A DNA stretch of 64,000 nucleotides from Raffaelea ambrosiae (Eukaryota; Ascomycota; Sordariomycetes; Ophiostomatales; Ophiostomataceae): NCBI GenBank assembly GCA_002778195.1, contig PCDI01000003.1, forward strand, positions 992,001 through 1,056,000, in the 5' to 3' direction. The translations under genes and the position numbers were made by a program. The notes under the pieces were generated by a model that was not told where the DNA came from, made no database searches, and saw nothing but the letters and a program-made list of their open reading frames with translations. This document shows positions 30,824-41,395 of the stretch, piece by piece (positions within the stretch are counted from its first letter, which is position 1; each line of letters starts with the position of its first letter).

Positions 30824-33313
30824 ATGCCGTCCATCCTCAGCGACGCCGACAAGGAAACCGTCAAGCGCTTTGTGCCCAAGGCAAACAACAAGATCCAGGC
30901 CGTCGCCGTCGCCAAGCTCTACGTCGCCTACCCCAACCGCTCACGATGGACGTACACCGGCCTGCAGGGTGCCGTCGTGCTCTGCAACGATCTGGTCGGC
31001 AACACCTTTTGGATTAAGTTGGTAGACATTTCTGTGAGCCTCCTTCCCCCGTTCCCTGAAACAACTTTCCATCCGTTCCCCCAGCTAACCAGGTCAACAG
31101 TCCGGAAGCCGCGGCGTCATATGGGACCAGGAAATCTACGACACATGGAACTACAACCAAGATCGCGTCTTCTTCCACACCTTTGAGCTGGAGGACTGCC
31201 TCGCCGGCCTCTCGTTTGCCGACGAGAAGGAGGCCAAGCAGTTCAAGAAGAAGATGGACGACCGCGAGAAGAACGCAAGCAAGGCCACCCAGCGCACGCC
31301 CTTTGGCGGCTCGGCCGTGTCGCACATGTCCGGCGGCGGCGGCGGCGGCGGCCACAAGCACTCGCTGCTCGGCGGCATTTTCGGCGGCCACCGGCATTCG
31401 TCGGCTCCGACACCACCGGAATCGCCGCGCGGGCCCTACGGTGGTCCTCAGCAGCGGAACGGCAGCATGAACGGCGGCAGCAACGGCTACGGCTTCGGAC
31501 CCAACGGAACCAACGGAACCAACGGCGCCAACGGCCACCGCACGCCGCCGTCCGAGTTTGCCACCCTCGAAGCGTTCGACCCCGGCTGGCGCGAGCACTT
31601 TGGCGACGACCTGCGCGCCAAGGGCCTGACCGACGAGTTCATCCGCGACAACCAGGACTTCATTGTCGACTTCTTGCGCCAGGAACAAGCGGCCAACGGC
31701 GGACCCCCGCCCGCCGCACCGCCCAAGGCCAACGCCCTCCCGCCGCCTCCCCCGCCACCTGTGGCGTCCCCATCTTCGTCGTCGGCCTCCTCCGCTGCCG
31801 CGCCCTCGGTCGCAATGGCCGCGGCCGTTGCCGCTGTTGCATCGTCGGGCGGGCCAGGCAGCCGTGCACCGCCGCCGCCGCCGCCGCCTCCTGGACCGCC
31901 CTCCGGAGCCGGCTCGGCCAGCAAAGCGTCGGCCGCCTCGGCCGGCCACCCTCCGCCGCCGCCGGCACCACGGAGATCCGCCAAGGCAGAGACGACAACA
32001 GCATCCCCGCCAACGCCCGCCGCCGCCGCCGCTGCTCCCCCGGAACCGCCTCGCGAACCATCCCCGCCGCGGACCCGGTTTGCTGTACCCCCACCACTGG
32101 TCGATGCCGGTAAGTTTGCTCATCTCCAGCAGGAACGGGGAGGGCGCCGGGGAGGAGCACCAGCACCAGCGTCTGCCCAGGGGCCGCCGCCACCGCCCAG
32201 GCCACCCAAGACGGCTCTCGACGACCACGAGGAGAGCAGCAACAACAGCACGTCCCACCGCTTTGGTATCCCCCCCATGTTCTCTGGCCAGCGCGCCGTG
32301 CCGCCGCCGCCCGTCAGCCGCGGCCATGGCTCCCAGCACCAACACCCACCAGCACTGCCGTCACGCGACTCGGCTCCTTCTTCGGGTCCGCCGCCGGTGG
32401 CTCCTCCGCGTGTGCCCGTGGGGGGAAACAACCGTCCCGTACCCGCGCCCCCGGCGCCGCCAGCTAGAAACTCGCGCGGACACTCGAACAGCCACACGAA
32501 CAACCACTCCGCCTCGAGCATCAGCAACAACACCAAGGTGTCTGCGCCTCCACAGCCGCCAGCACCACCTCCGCTGCCTGCCTCCCACGCGCCGGCCATC
32601 CCGCCTCCTCCTCCCCCCCCGCCGGCTCCTGTGGCCCAGCAAACGACGACTGCCAAGGCCACGACCTCTACAACGACCAGCAGCGCTCCACCTGCACCAC
32701 CACCGCCACCACCTCCCATGCCAGCCGAGCTGAGCGGTGCACCTCCTCCGCCGCCTCCACCTCCGCCGCCACCGATGCCCACGGGCGGCATGGGAGGACC
32801 ACCTCCGCCGCCCGGCCCGCCCCCACCACCTGGCCCGCCTCCGCCGCCCGGCCCACCGCCCCCGCCAGCGGGCGGCAGCAGCAGTGGACCCACAGCCCCG
32901 CTGCCGCAAGTCAGCAACGAGAAAGCCGCTGTCATGCAGAGCATCCAGATGTCGGGCGGTATTGCCTCCCTCAAGAAAGTCGACCGGAGCCAGATCCGCG
33001 ACCGCAGTGCTGCCATAGTGGGTGGCAGCAGCAGCGGCGGAGCTTCCAGCGGGCCGCCAGCAGGAGCTGTTCCTGCCGGTGGAGGCGGCATGGCAGACGC
33101 CATCGCGCTTGCGCTGCAGAAGCGGAAGGAGAAAGTTAGTGCTAGTGGTACGTATTGGTTAACCCCTCAGTTTTTTTTTCGTTTTTTTTTTCTGTTTTCT
33201 GTTTTCTATTTTCTATTTTTTTCTTGGTTTTTTTTTCTACTTTTTGTTTTGCCTTCAGAGCCCCTGCTAACTTTAACATAGACAACGAGGACGACGACGA
33301 TGACTGGGATTAA
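30824..33313 (+). CDS. las17: Wiskott-Aldrich syndrome protein homologue Las17/Bee1
   Basis: Activates the Arp2/3 complex to nucleate branched actin at cortical patches during endocytosis. Exons 30824-31033, 31101-33147 and 33282-33313 give 762 residues. Introns of 67 and 134 nt have GCTAAC branch sites. Residues 1-125 are a WH1/EVH1 domain (VAVAKLYVAYPNRSRWTYTG, GVIWDQEIYDTWNYNQDRVF, FHTFELEDCLAGLSFA). A conserved helix follows at about 220-260 (WREHFGDDLRAKGLTDEFIRDNQDFIVDFL), then about 400 residues of polyproline for SH3 and profilin binding. A WH2 motif lies at about 680-705 (AVMQSIQMSGGIASLKKVDR). The terminal 32-nt exon supplies the acidic tail with the Arp2/3-binding tryptophan (DDDDDWD). 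Without that splice the protein would lose its activating end. Confidence 0.94.
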
Positions 33314-35071
33314 GCATGAAGGAAAGCGTCAGAGAAGACGGATACTACGTGTCTCAACAACACGTCAAAGCAAAGCGGTGTATAGCCAGGTTATTGATTA
33401 TGACAAACGTTTGGATAGGATGAGACGGGGGGCAGTACATCTCCTTACTGGTCTCTGCCCCTTTTTTTTGGAGAGAGGAGGAAAGCGTCTGGCTTATTTC
33501 AATATTCATTTCCCATTCTCATTATTTTTTTCGTTTCTTTTTGCTTTTTATTTGCTTCATCTTTTTTTTTGGCAAGTTTGTTCTGGTGTACAGTGTTTCT
33601 GGACGAGCTGGACATAAAAAAAAGGGTGTATGCAAAAAAAAGCACAGATTGTTTTGAGGCTTTCTAGACAGCCGGGCGCAGTTGTGCCTGGAAGCTATTG
33701 GGATGACGTTGCAGGATTGATGGAAGAGTTTGGGGGGGAAAGTTAATGGGCGACGAGCGGCAGACCCAGGGAGGAAGCAGAAGAGATATGGTCACGGACA
33801 ACACCAGAGCATGTGTACAGGCCTCTCATGACAAGTGGCAAGTAATATGGCTTACACAAGACCAGTGACAATGATCAACAAACGAATAAAGTTTTCTGAC
33901 TGGTAGCACATACAAATTATGTGGACGAGATAGCATGAACATGAGAGAACAATGTGAACACGTATCCCCAATACGGCAACGGTTTTTCCCCATTGACACA
34001 GCAATTCATTCCATACGTGGCCTGTCGACAGACAGACAGACAAAAAGAGCAAGAGTCGGCTCTCTTTAGTTGCATTTGTTGTGTTCACGACTAGAAGCAG
34101 CATGAGTGATCCAGATTACATACGGACATGGAATGTCTACATATGAATATCTGACTATCTCGTCGGCCACGTCTGTAAGCCTTGGCTCAGTTCTTTGCTC
34201 CTTCTCCAAGTAGATACCATCAACCATCCAGAGACAAGATCGAGACATCTTATACTTTGCTCCCCGCCAAGGCTCGGCCGGTTGGCTCGATTCATCGTGG
34301 CCGTTGCATCGGCTCTTTTTTCTCGTACATCCTCCCTACAGCGCCCCCCGCCACGATCGTCACAAAGGGCCGGATTAAGAGTAGCAGTAGCCTGGTGTGC
34401 TTGTTTCTTTGGTCCTAACTCGCTGTCTTCGGCAACTTCCAGCGGTGGAGCTCGCCTTGCACGCATGGGGGCTCGATGGCCCTGTCGCAGCAGGCAAGAC
34501 TGCCGGAAACTTACGAAGAGCCAATGAGATTGCCGCAAGCTGGTGTGCGTGAACTGCCGACGGAAAGATCCGACAAGTGCCCGCACAAAAGACTGAACGG
34601 CAGGGTGCACGTTCTGCCATGATCTCCTCCAAACGAGATAGACGGAACATGCTGCGCGCAGGGGAAGGCAGCCTTTTACCGTTTGTTTGATTTTCTTCTT
34701 TTGGCCAAAGGGGCGAGTTCTGGGTTGTTTCCAAGTGGTCTCCTTGCGATGGGGTTCGATGCTGGCGACAGAGGGCGTCGACAAGCTGGTTGATGGTGGC
34801 GGGAAACGTTGTGTGTGTGCGATTGGCTATTCTTTCATAGTACAACGGCGACCCGATACAGATGAGCTGGTATGTGTCGAGGACGGAAACTGAACAGTTC
34901 TACACGACCGTGATTCCCCAAGATAAGGCTACCATACCAAAAAAAAGAAAAAAATCAAATGCTTCGTTCCTACCGAGAAAGATACGACGCAATACAACAT
35001 GACATAGAAATTCCGCTGTTTCCGAAATCAAAAAGTGTGTGTCCATGGTTCCGACTCTCTCCCGATCCACA
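33314..35071. other. Convergent intergenic region
   Basis: About 1.76 kb between the 3' ends of las17 (+) and the Zn2Cys6 gene (-). T runs at 33460-33570 are probably the las17 3' UTR. Open frames at 34155-34784 lack recognisable protein features. I see nothing else. Confidence 0.45.
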
Positions 35072-38032
35072 TCACGGGTTCGGCCAGTTCGAGGTGTCCA
35101 GATACGCCAACGAGATGCCGTCCCCAGCCGGATCGGCGGCCCCGGCCGACGGGCCGGACGTCCTCTCACTGCCCCCCGGGTGGCTCTGTCCCAGGAGAGA
35201 GCCACCGCCACCAGCGCCACCGCCCATCGACGGCTGGTGGTCTGTGACCAGCCCTGTCAGGAACGTGTCGAGCCAGTCCGACGTGCCCAGGTCGCCCATC
35301 TCGGCCATCCACCGCGTCAGGTCGTCCTGGTCGAGGTCGCACGACGACAGTGTCTGTGAAAAGGTCATGCCCGCCGACGACAGCCCGGTATGGTGGTGCT
35401 GCGGTCCTCCTCCTCCTCCTCCTCCTCCTCCTCCTGTGATACTGTCTGCGGCGGCGGCCGTGGCCATCGCATCTTGTGTTGGAGCCATGTCTTCTTCTCG
35501 GCGCGCCCGATTGTTGGCCTCCTCGGTCAACATGGTCATCGTCCCGCTCACGAGCGCCTCGAACATGTCCCGCAGCGGCGCCGCGTCCGGCCACCGCTCG
35601 GCGATCACGACCAGGAGCACCGTGCAGTCCGTGCAGGTGCGGCTGACGTCGTCGTGGCGCGTGGCCGCGCGCACGGCCGGCGGCGACGTCCACAGGCAGT
35701 GCAGGTACAGCAGGCCGCCCAGGAACAGCGAGTGGATGGTGCCCCAGGTGTAGTGGACGGGGCGGCCCATGTAGAGCCGGCGGTAGCCCTGGCAGATGGT
35801 GGTGGCGGCCTGCAGACAGGTCTGGAGGACAGCGGGGTCGGGCGCCGTGCGCGGCGGCGGCGGCGCGGTCAGGTAGCCGCGGTACATGTACAGGAGCGTG
35901 TTGCTGTAGTTGACGTCGTACCAGTCGGCGCTGTTGAAGATGGTCAGGTCGTCGCCCGGCCGGCGCACAATCGGCGGCGCGGTGGCGCGCCAGGCGTCGA
36001 GCTCGGCCCGGAGGGGCTCGATGCGGGCGAGGTCGGGCGTTGTGGGCGATACGGACGAGACGTTCGACACGCTCGACACGCTCGACACGTTCGACACGTT
36101 CGAGTACAGGGCCGCGTGGATGCGCGCCCAGAGGAGGCGCAGGCGGGCGTGGTGCACGGCGTTGGACATGGTCGTCGGCGGCGTGGTGGCCGAGCAGGCG
36201 CGCGGCTGGCCGCCGATGCCGTGCTCGTCGGTGAGGTGCACGTCGTCGATGTCGAGGGGCATCGCGGCGTCCACTTCCTGCGGCTGCAGATCCAGCGGCC
36301 GACCCAGTATGCCCGTCGCCAGACAGTCGACGGCATAGGCGCTCCAGAAGGCGCGCTTCTGCATCTCCAGCCGCAGGGGGCCCACGGCGACGCCCAGGCG
36401 GTACGGCCGGTGGCGGTGGTAGCCGAGCTCGATGCACTGGCGCAGGGCCAGGCCAGAGATCTTCCTGTGACAGCGCACGAGAGTATGAGATGAGAGAAGA
36501 GGAAGACAGACAGAACTAGGGAGTGCCATTACCACATGGATGGTCCTATGGGCGACCGGAGAGAGTACATGGCATAGCACAAGAGGCACTGGATGGTTTC
36601 CAAGTTGTCCGGCGGGAGGACCTCGTCGAGGTAGAGCTGTGCGGTGACGTACAGCCTCTGGCGTGTGTCAGCGAGATAGTCAAAGGCATGCAAAGCAGAT
36701 TTGCTGTATAATGGGCTCTTTCTCACCCTCGACAACACTTCTGCGTGCGGTATGAGCAGTGCGGCCACGGCGTATACCTACGGAGCTCTCTGTTAGCCCA
36801 TCTGCTACGGAGAATGCTTTGCTTGCGGATCTGTTTCAATTCTCGAGAACCATTTTTGAGAACCATGTTGGAGAACACCTCGACAAAACGCACCATGTTG
36901 ACTAGGAACAGAGCCACGGGATCGTGGTCTGCATCGCCCGATGCCGGGGACGACGGGGACGACGGACACGACGGATACGACGATCCCCCCCCGCGCAGCA
37001 GCTTCGCCTCCATGGCCCGGAACGTCGGCTCGTGCAGAAACGGCCAGTGCGTCTGGATGTTGAGAAAGTAGGCGTTGCTCAGCTTGAGGGCCGTGTCGTA
37101 GTCGGGCAGCGGGCACGGCGTCGGATGTGCCATTTGGGGGTCGAGGCCCGTAGTCAGGAGATGGATCGGCGTCCGGCCCGGGTGGTTTGTTGTCGGCATC
37201 GTCCGGCCCAGGTGGACATCCTTGTCGGCCAGCAGGCGCCGCAGCGAGGCGGCCATGATGCGCGAAAACGAAAACGTCGACGACGACCCGAGGTAGTGCG
37301 GCTCGGCTCCGGCGGCGTTGATGCTGAGCATGCCGACCTCGGCGGCGAGCTGGCTGCGTGCGTCCTCGTCGTTGGCGGATGATGGTCGGGGGACAGAAGT
37401 TGTTGTTGCTGGTGGTAGTGGTGGTGGTGGTGGTGGTAGTGGTAGTGGTGGTATTCCTGCTGCCGGCGGTAACATTCTGTGGACATGCTGGTTTTGATGT
37501 CGCTGCGTCTGGTGGCGCTGCGGATGGCGCTGGTCGTCGTCGCCGACGACAGACAGACTGGTAGCGTGGGACGGCGTGTTGCCGTCGCTGACCGCAGACG
37601 ACGACGAGACGGAAGAAGCCTCTCTCTGCTGCAGCACAGCTTCCAGCTGGGCGACACGACGCTCCAGCGTCTCCACGTAGTTGCGCGGGCCTCGTCGCTT
37701 GGTGTTGGGATACTCGACCAAGCATGCTGTTTGGGTGGTGCTATGTTAGATCGTGATGCTTTGCGACAACAAATGACCAGAGAGCCATGACTTGCTTGAC
37801 CCCAGGCGGATGCAGTTTGCACATGACGGCAACTGGTCATCGCACTAGATGGACGATTAGAGAAGAGCGAGACAAAGAACGAGGAACGAGGAAAAGGATC
37901 AAAGATCAAAATCCCCACCTTGAGCTTTCTCTCTTTGCAGTTGATGCAGGCATCCTGCGCCCGGATGCCCGTCGTCCGTCTGCGCTTCACATGGCCGTTG
38001 GCAGCACGCTGGGAGCCGCTGTTCGGCAGCAT
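35072..38032 (-). CDS. Zn2Cys6 fungal transcription factor
   Basis: Proposed exons (5' to 3' on the minus strand): 38032-37919, 37844-37796, 37726-36894, 36777-36727, 36657-36533 and 36464-35072, giving 854 residues. Residues 29-56 form a zinc cluster with cysteines at 29, 32, 39, 46, 49 and 56, followed by a basic linker and a leucine-rich coiled coil (ETLERRVAQLEAVLQQR). From about 240 the fungal-specific regulatory domain (Fungal_trans) is visible: YFLNIQTHWPFLHEPTFRAM, VYAVAALLIPHAEVL, LETIQCLLCYAMYSL, LRQCIELGYHRHRPY, then RAFWSAYAVDCLATGILGRP. The zinc cluster is interrupted by two introns; the second uses a GC donor. The C-terminus is Gly-rich and acidic. Divergent from the MFS gene, which it may control. 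Intron 4 (69 nt) is in frame and could be retained. Confidence 0.87.
37727..37795 (-). other. GC-AG intron within the zinc-cluster coding sequence
   Basis: Donor GCAAGT at 37795, branch ATCTAAC, acceptor ACAG ending at 37727; length 69 nt. Only this splice restores the sixth cysteine at the canonical spacing and joins the frame to the downstream linker. GT donors nearby give the wrong frame. Confidence 0.78.
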
Positions 38033-38818
38033 GGTGCCCCCCTGCGTATGGCTGTGCTCTGTCTTGCTTTTCAAGGCAACAGCTCGGCAACCTTGGTTTC
38101 TCCCCTTTGCCGATAATTCTGGGTCGCAGAGTCCAGTCTGGGGGGTATGGCTGGTCAATGCATCTCAATCAGACGGGGTGAAGAGAGATTCTCACTGGCG
38201 AAACAAGGCAGGGCCTCCGCACTTGAGGTATGCTCGGAACATTCCGACATCTGCCCTAAAGGCGCACTCCTGACGCCTGGCAGTGGGTTGCCAAGTGCTC
38301 GGGCTCTTGCTCGTGGTTAGTTAGTAACATAGTAGTTCCCAGCGGCAGCTAAGCCGAAAAGAGACTTACAAAGAGAAAACTGCAAGCCAGAAAGAACGGA
38401 AAGAGCACCTCTCACCTCAACACTCCTTGCACACGCGCAGGCGCCAAAGAGCAGGTTTTGCTTTCCGCTTCCACGTCACGTCGACCACTCTCCATCGTCT
38501 CCCTTCCGGCCACATCATGCCATGGGCTGTGATTTCCTCTCGTGTCCGTTGTCGTGAGCTGGGCACTGCCTCCGTCTGGGTCAAGCAGCCAATCAGAGGA
38601 CACAATGCACATTCTTTCGGGCAAATCGGCGTCACCGGCGCGCCGGGACTCACCTCCAGGTCTCCTATTCCTCTGGGCATAAATCCTAGAGGGTGCTGCT
38701 GTTTTGTTGGCAAGCTTCGAAAAATACCATTCTTCTTTGCATGGCAAGCTGTACGTTGACCGAGACCGACATTCCGATACTGTACTGCCCCAAAGACGAA
38801 CCGCCGAACACAACCACC
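38033..38818. promoter_or_regulatory. Shared upstream region of the Zn2Cys6 regulator and MFS transporter
   Basis: 786 bp between divergent start codons. If the alternative MFS start at 38741 is used, the gap is 708 bp. Probably contains promoters for both. I cannot identify a certain CGG-triplet operator by eye. Confidence 0.4.
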
Positions 38819-40865
38819 ATGGCATCCGTCAATAACACGGACAACACGGACAACGCCGACCCGAACGCCCATATGGCAGGACATACTGAAGAGAACAGCA
38901 CGAAAAGCAACGGGCAGTTGGAGAAGCTGCCGGCTCCGACAAATGGGGAAGGCCAAGACGGAGGACAAGAACAGTTTCCTACCGGGCTGAAGCTGTACGC
39001 CATCGTGTTGGGTCTGGTCTTGGCTGTTCTCTGCAGTGGGCTGGTAAGAGCAAAAAAATAAGGAGACAGACTGAGGGGTTGTTCTTTCTTTGTGTGCCTC
39101 TGCCTCTGACACACATCCTCAGGACCGCTCCATTATCGGCGTGGCCACGCCCAAGATCACGGCCGAGTTCAACTCGCTCGACGACGTGGCCTGGTACGGA
39201 TCCGCGTACCTGATGATGAGCTCGTGCTCGCAGCTCATCATCGGCAAGCTGTACGCCCAGTACAATGTCAAATACATCTACATGGCCACGCTGGCCGTCT
39301 TCGAGGTTGGGTCCATCCTGTGCGCCGCGGCACCGAACTCGGCCTGTCTGATCATGGGACGGGCCGTGGCCGGGCTAGGCTCCACGGGCATCACCACCGG
39401 CTCGATGCTGGTCAGTCCTCCTTGTTTTGCTTTGCTCTTGATTCTTTGGAAACTCACCCCCACAGATCATCGCATACAGCCTGCCGCTCCACCTCCGTCC
39501 CAAGTACACCAGCATGATCGGAGCCGGACTGTTTCTCAGCGTCATGCTGGCCCCCTTTATCGGTGGCGCCTTGACAGACAAGGCATCCTGGAGTACGTCG
39601 ATACGTTCTTTGTTGAGAATCTTTGGGAGAAAAGAGAAAAAAGAAACGATCTTACTGAATCACTAACTCCCCCCCTCCCCCCCCAGGATGGTGCTTCTGG
39701 ATCAACCTCCCCATGGGCGTGGTCACGATCGTGGTCGTCTTCTTTCTCGTCCACCTGCCGGAGCGGCCCAAGACGGCCGAGGCCCGAAAGTCGTGGCGCG
39801 CCTTCCTGCGGGAGCTCGACTACGTCGGCACCGTGCTCATCACGCCGTGCATGATCTGTCTGCTGCTGGCCCTGCAGTGGGGCGGCACCGCGTACCCCTG
39901 GCGCAGCTGGCGGTGCATCCTGCTGCTGACGCTATTTGGCCTGTCGGCCGTGCTCTTTGTCGTGCTCGAGTACCGCCTCGGCGACCGGTCAACGCTGCCG
40001 CCCCGCATCGTCCGCCAGCGCTCCATGCTGGCCATCATGTGGTTTGGCTTCTTCGGCTATGCCGTGCTCATGCTCAGCACGTACTTTGTCCCCATCTGGT
40101 TCCAGGCGGTCGGCAACGTGTCGGCCTACCAGGCCGGCATCAACCTGCTGGCCAACTCTGTGCCCATGCTGGTGTTTTTTGTCGTCACCGGTTTCTTGGT
40201 AGGTGGAGATCCCTCTCGACTTTCTGCACATCTAGTAACTTTGAACCCCCCCCCTGCAGACATCGGCTACCGGATACTACGTCCCCCAGCTCATCCTCGG
40301 CGCGCTCTTGAACGCGGCCACGAGCGGCATGATGGTCCGCTTCGGCGTCCACACGTCCACGGTCTACTGGGCCGCTGCGCTGGTCCTCGGCGGCATCTCG
40401 TTTGGCCTCAGCGGTGCGCAGGCCACCATGGTGGCCCAGACGGTCTTCCGCGACAGCGACATCGCACTGGCCACGTCGGTCGTCAACTTCATCCAGACGC
40501 TGTCGAGCAGCGTGTTTCTGTTTGTGTGCCAGAACGTGTTTCAGCAGCGCCTGGTCAGCGAGCTGCAAGCGCGGGCGCCGTCCGCCGACCCGGCCGTGGT
40601 CATGGCACACGGCGCATCCGGCCTGGTGGCGGCGATGCGCGAGCTGTACCCGGAGGACGTGGTGGAGGCGATCCTGGAGGCGTACGCGCAGGCGCTGCGG
40701 CGCATCTGGATTGTCGGCGCGGTGCTGGCCTGTGTGGGCATTCCGGGCGCATTGTCGGTGGAATGGATCAGTGTGAAGAAGGACAAGAATAAGAAGGAGG
40801 AGGAGAATGTGGGAGATAGCAAGACTGGGGCAGACGGCGAGAAGCTGGCAGAGGAAGGAAGATAG
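38819..40865 (+). CDS. MFS drug/H+ antiporter-type transporter (14-TM, DHA2-like)
   Basis: A plasma- or vacuolar-membrane efflux pump by family. Exons 38819-39043, 39123-39410, 39466-39592, 39687-40198 and 40260-40865 give 585 residues. The ATG at 38819 has a strong context (CACCATGG); an in-frame ATG at 38741 would add 26 residues. The first 50 residues are hydrophilic, then TM1 (LKLYAIVLGLVLAVLCSGL) runs into the family motif LDRSIIGVATPKI. GRAVAGLGSTGITTGSM and WRWCFWINLPMGVVTIVVVF are typical of fungal 14-TM toxin/multidrug exporters. Later segments (ITPCMICLLLALQWGG, FFGYAVLMLSTYFVPIWFQ, NSVPMLVFFVVTGFL) complete the fold, and the C-terminus is a charged Lys/Glu tail. Substrate cannot be told from sequence. 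Divergence from a Zn2Cys6 regulator suggests local control. Confidence 0.88.
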
Positions 40866-41395
40866 ACTGTCGAGGATGGGAATATGGACAAGAGCCAGGG
40901 TTCGGCAAGGGGGATGTGAGTTCCAGGACTTGAAGAATGAGAGAGAGAGAGAGAATACGCCAGCATGTGTGGGATGTGTATTTTATAGTACGAGACGAGT
41001 TTGATATATCGAGATGTAGTTTGAGAATTCATAGAAGGAAGTGGGTGAGCCGGTCGCACCTTCCTTTCAGGGTGCAACAACATAATAGTAGTATAGCGCC
41101 CTCAGTGACCTCGCCAGCCCCACAGTGATACACAGCTGAGGTTCTCCACTATTTTTAACTGGCTGCTATTACTACTCTTAACTATGTATTACAGTTAACT
41201 AGTTAACTACTACAGTAACTACTACAGTAATAACAGACCGCAAAACCGACAACTCTATTTTTTTCACCTCAACCTCTTCGCGACCAGCCTGCTCAAGCAC
41301 CGCCACCTGCGCCGTCTGCTCGCAGTGGATGGGCGGCCCAACACGCCCGAACAAACGCAGCGGTGACTTGTTTCTTTCATCTGCACTACTTTGCA
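40866..41395. other. Intergenic region with 14-bp palindrome
   Basis: Contains a perfect palindrome GTTAACTAGTTAAC at 41194-41207, followed by two TAACTACTACAG words. No gene is visible. Confidence 0.5.

Noticed and set aside
32110..32136. GTAAGT...CAG in las17 that looks like an intron
   Set aside because: Only 27 nt, too short to splice, and the frame is open through it.
34155..34784. 209-codon minus-strand frame between las17 and the Zn2Cys6 gene
   Set aside because: Arg/Pro-rich without motif; overlapping frames of similar quality exist on both strands, as expected by chance in this base composition.
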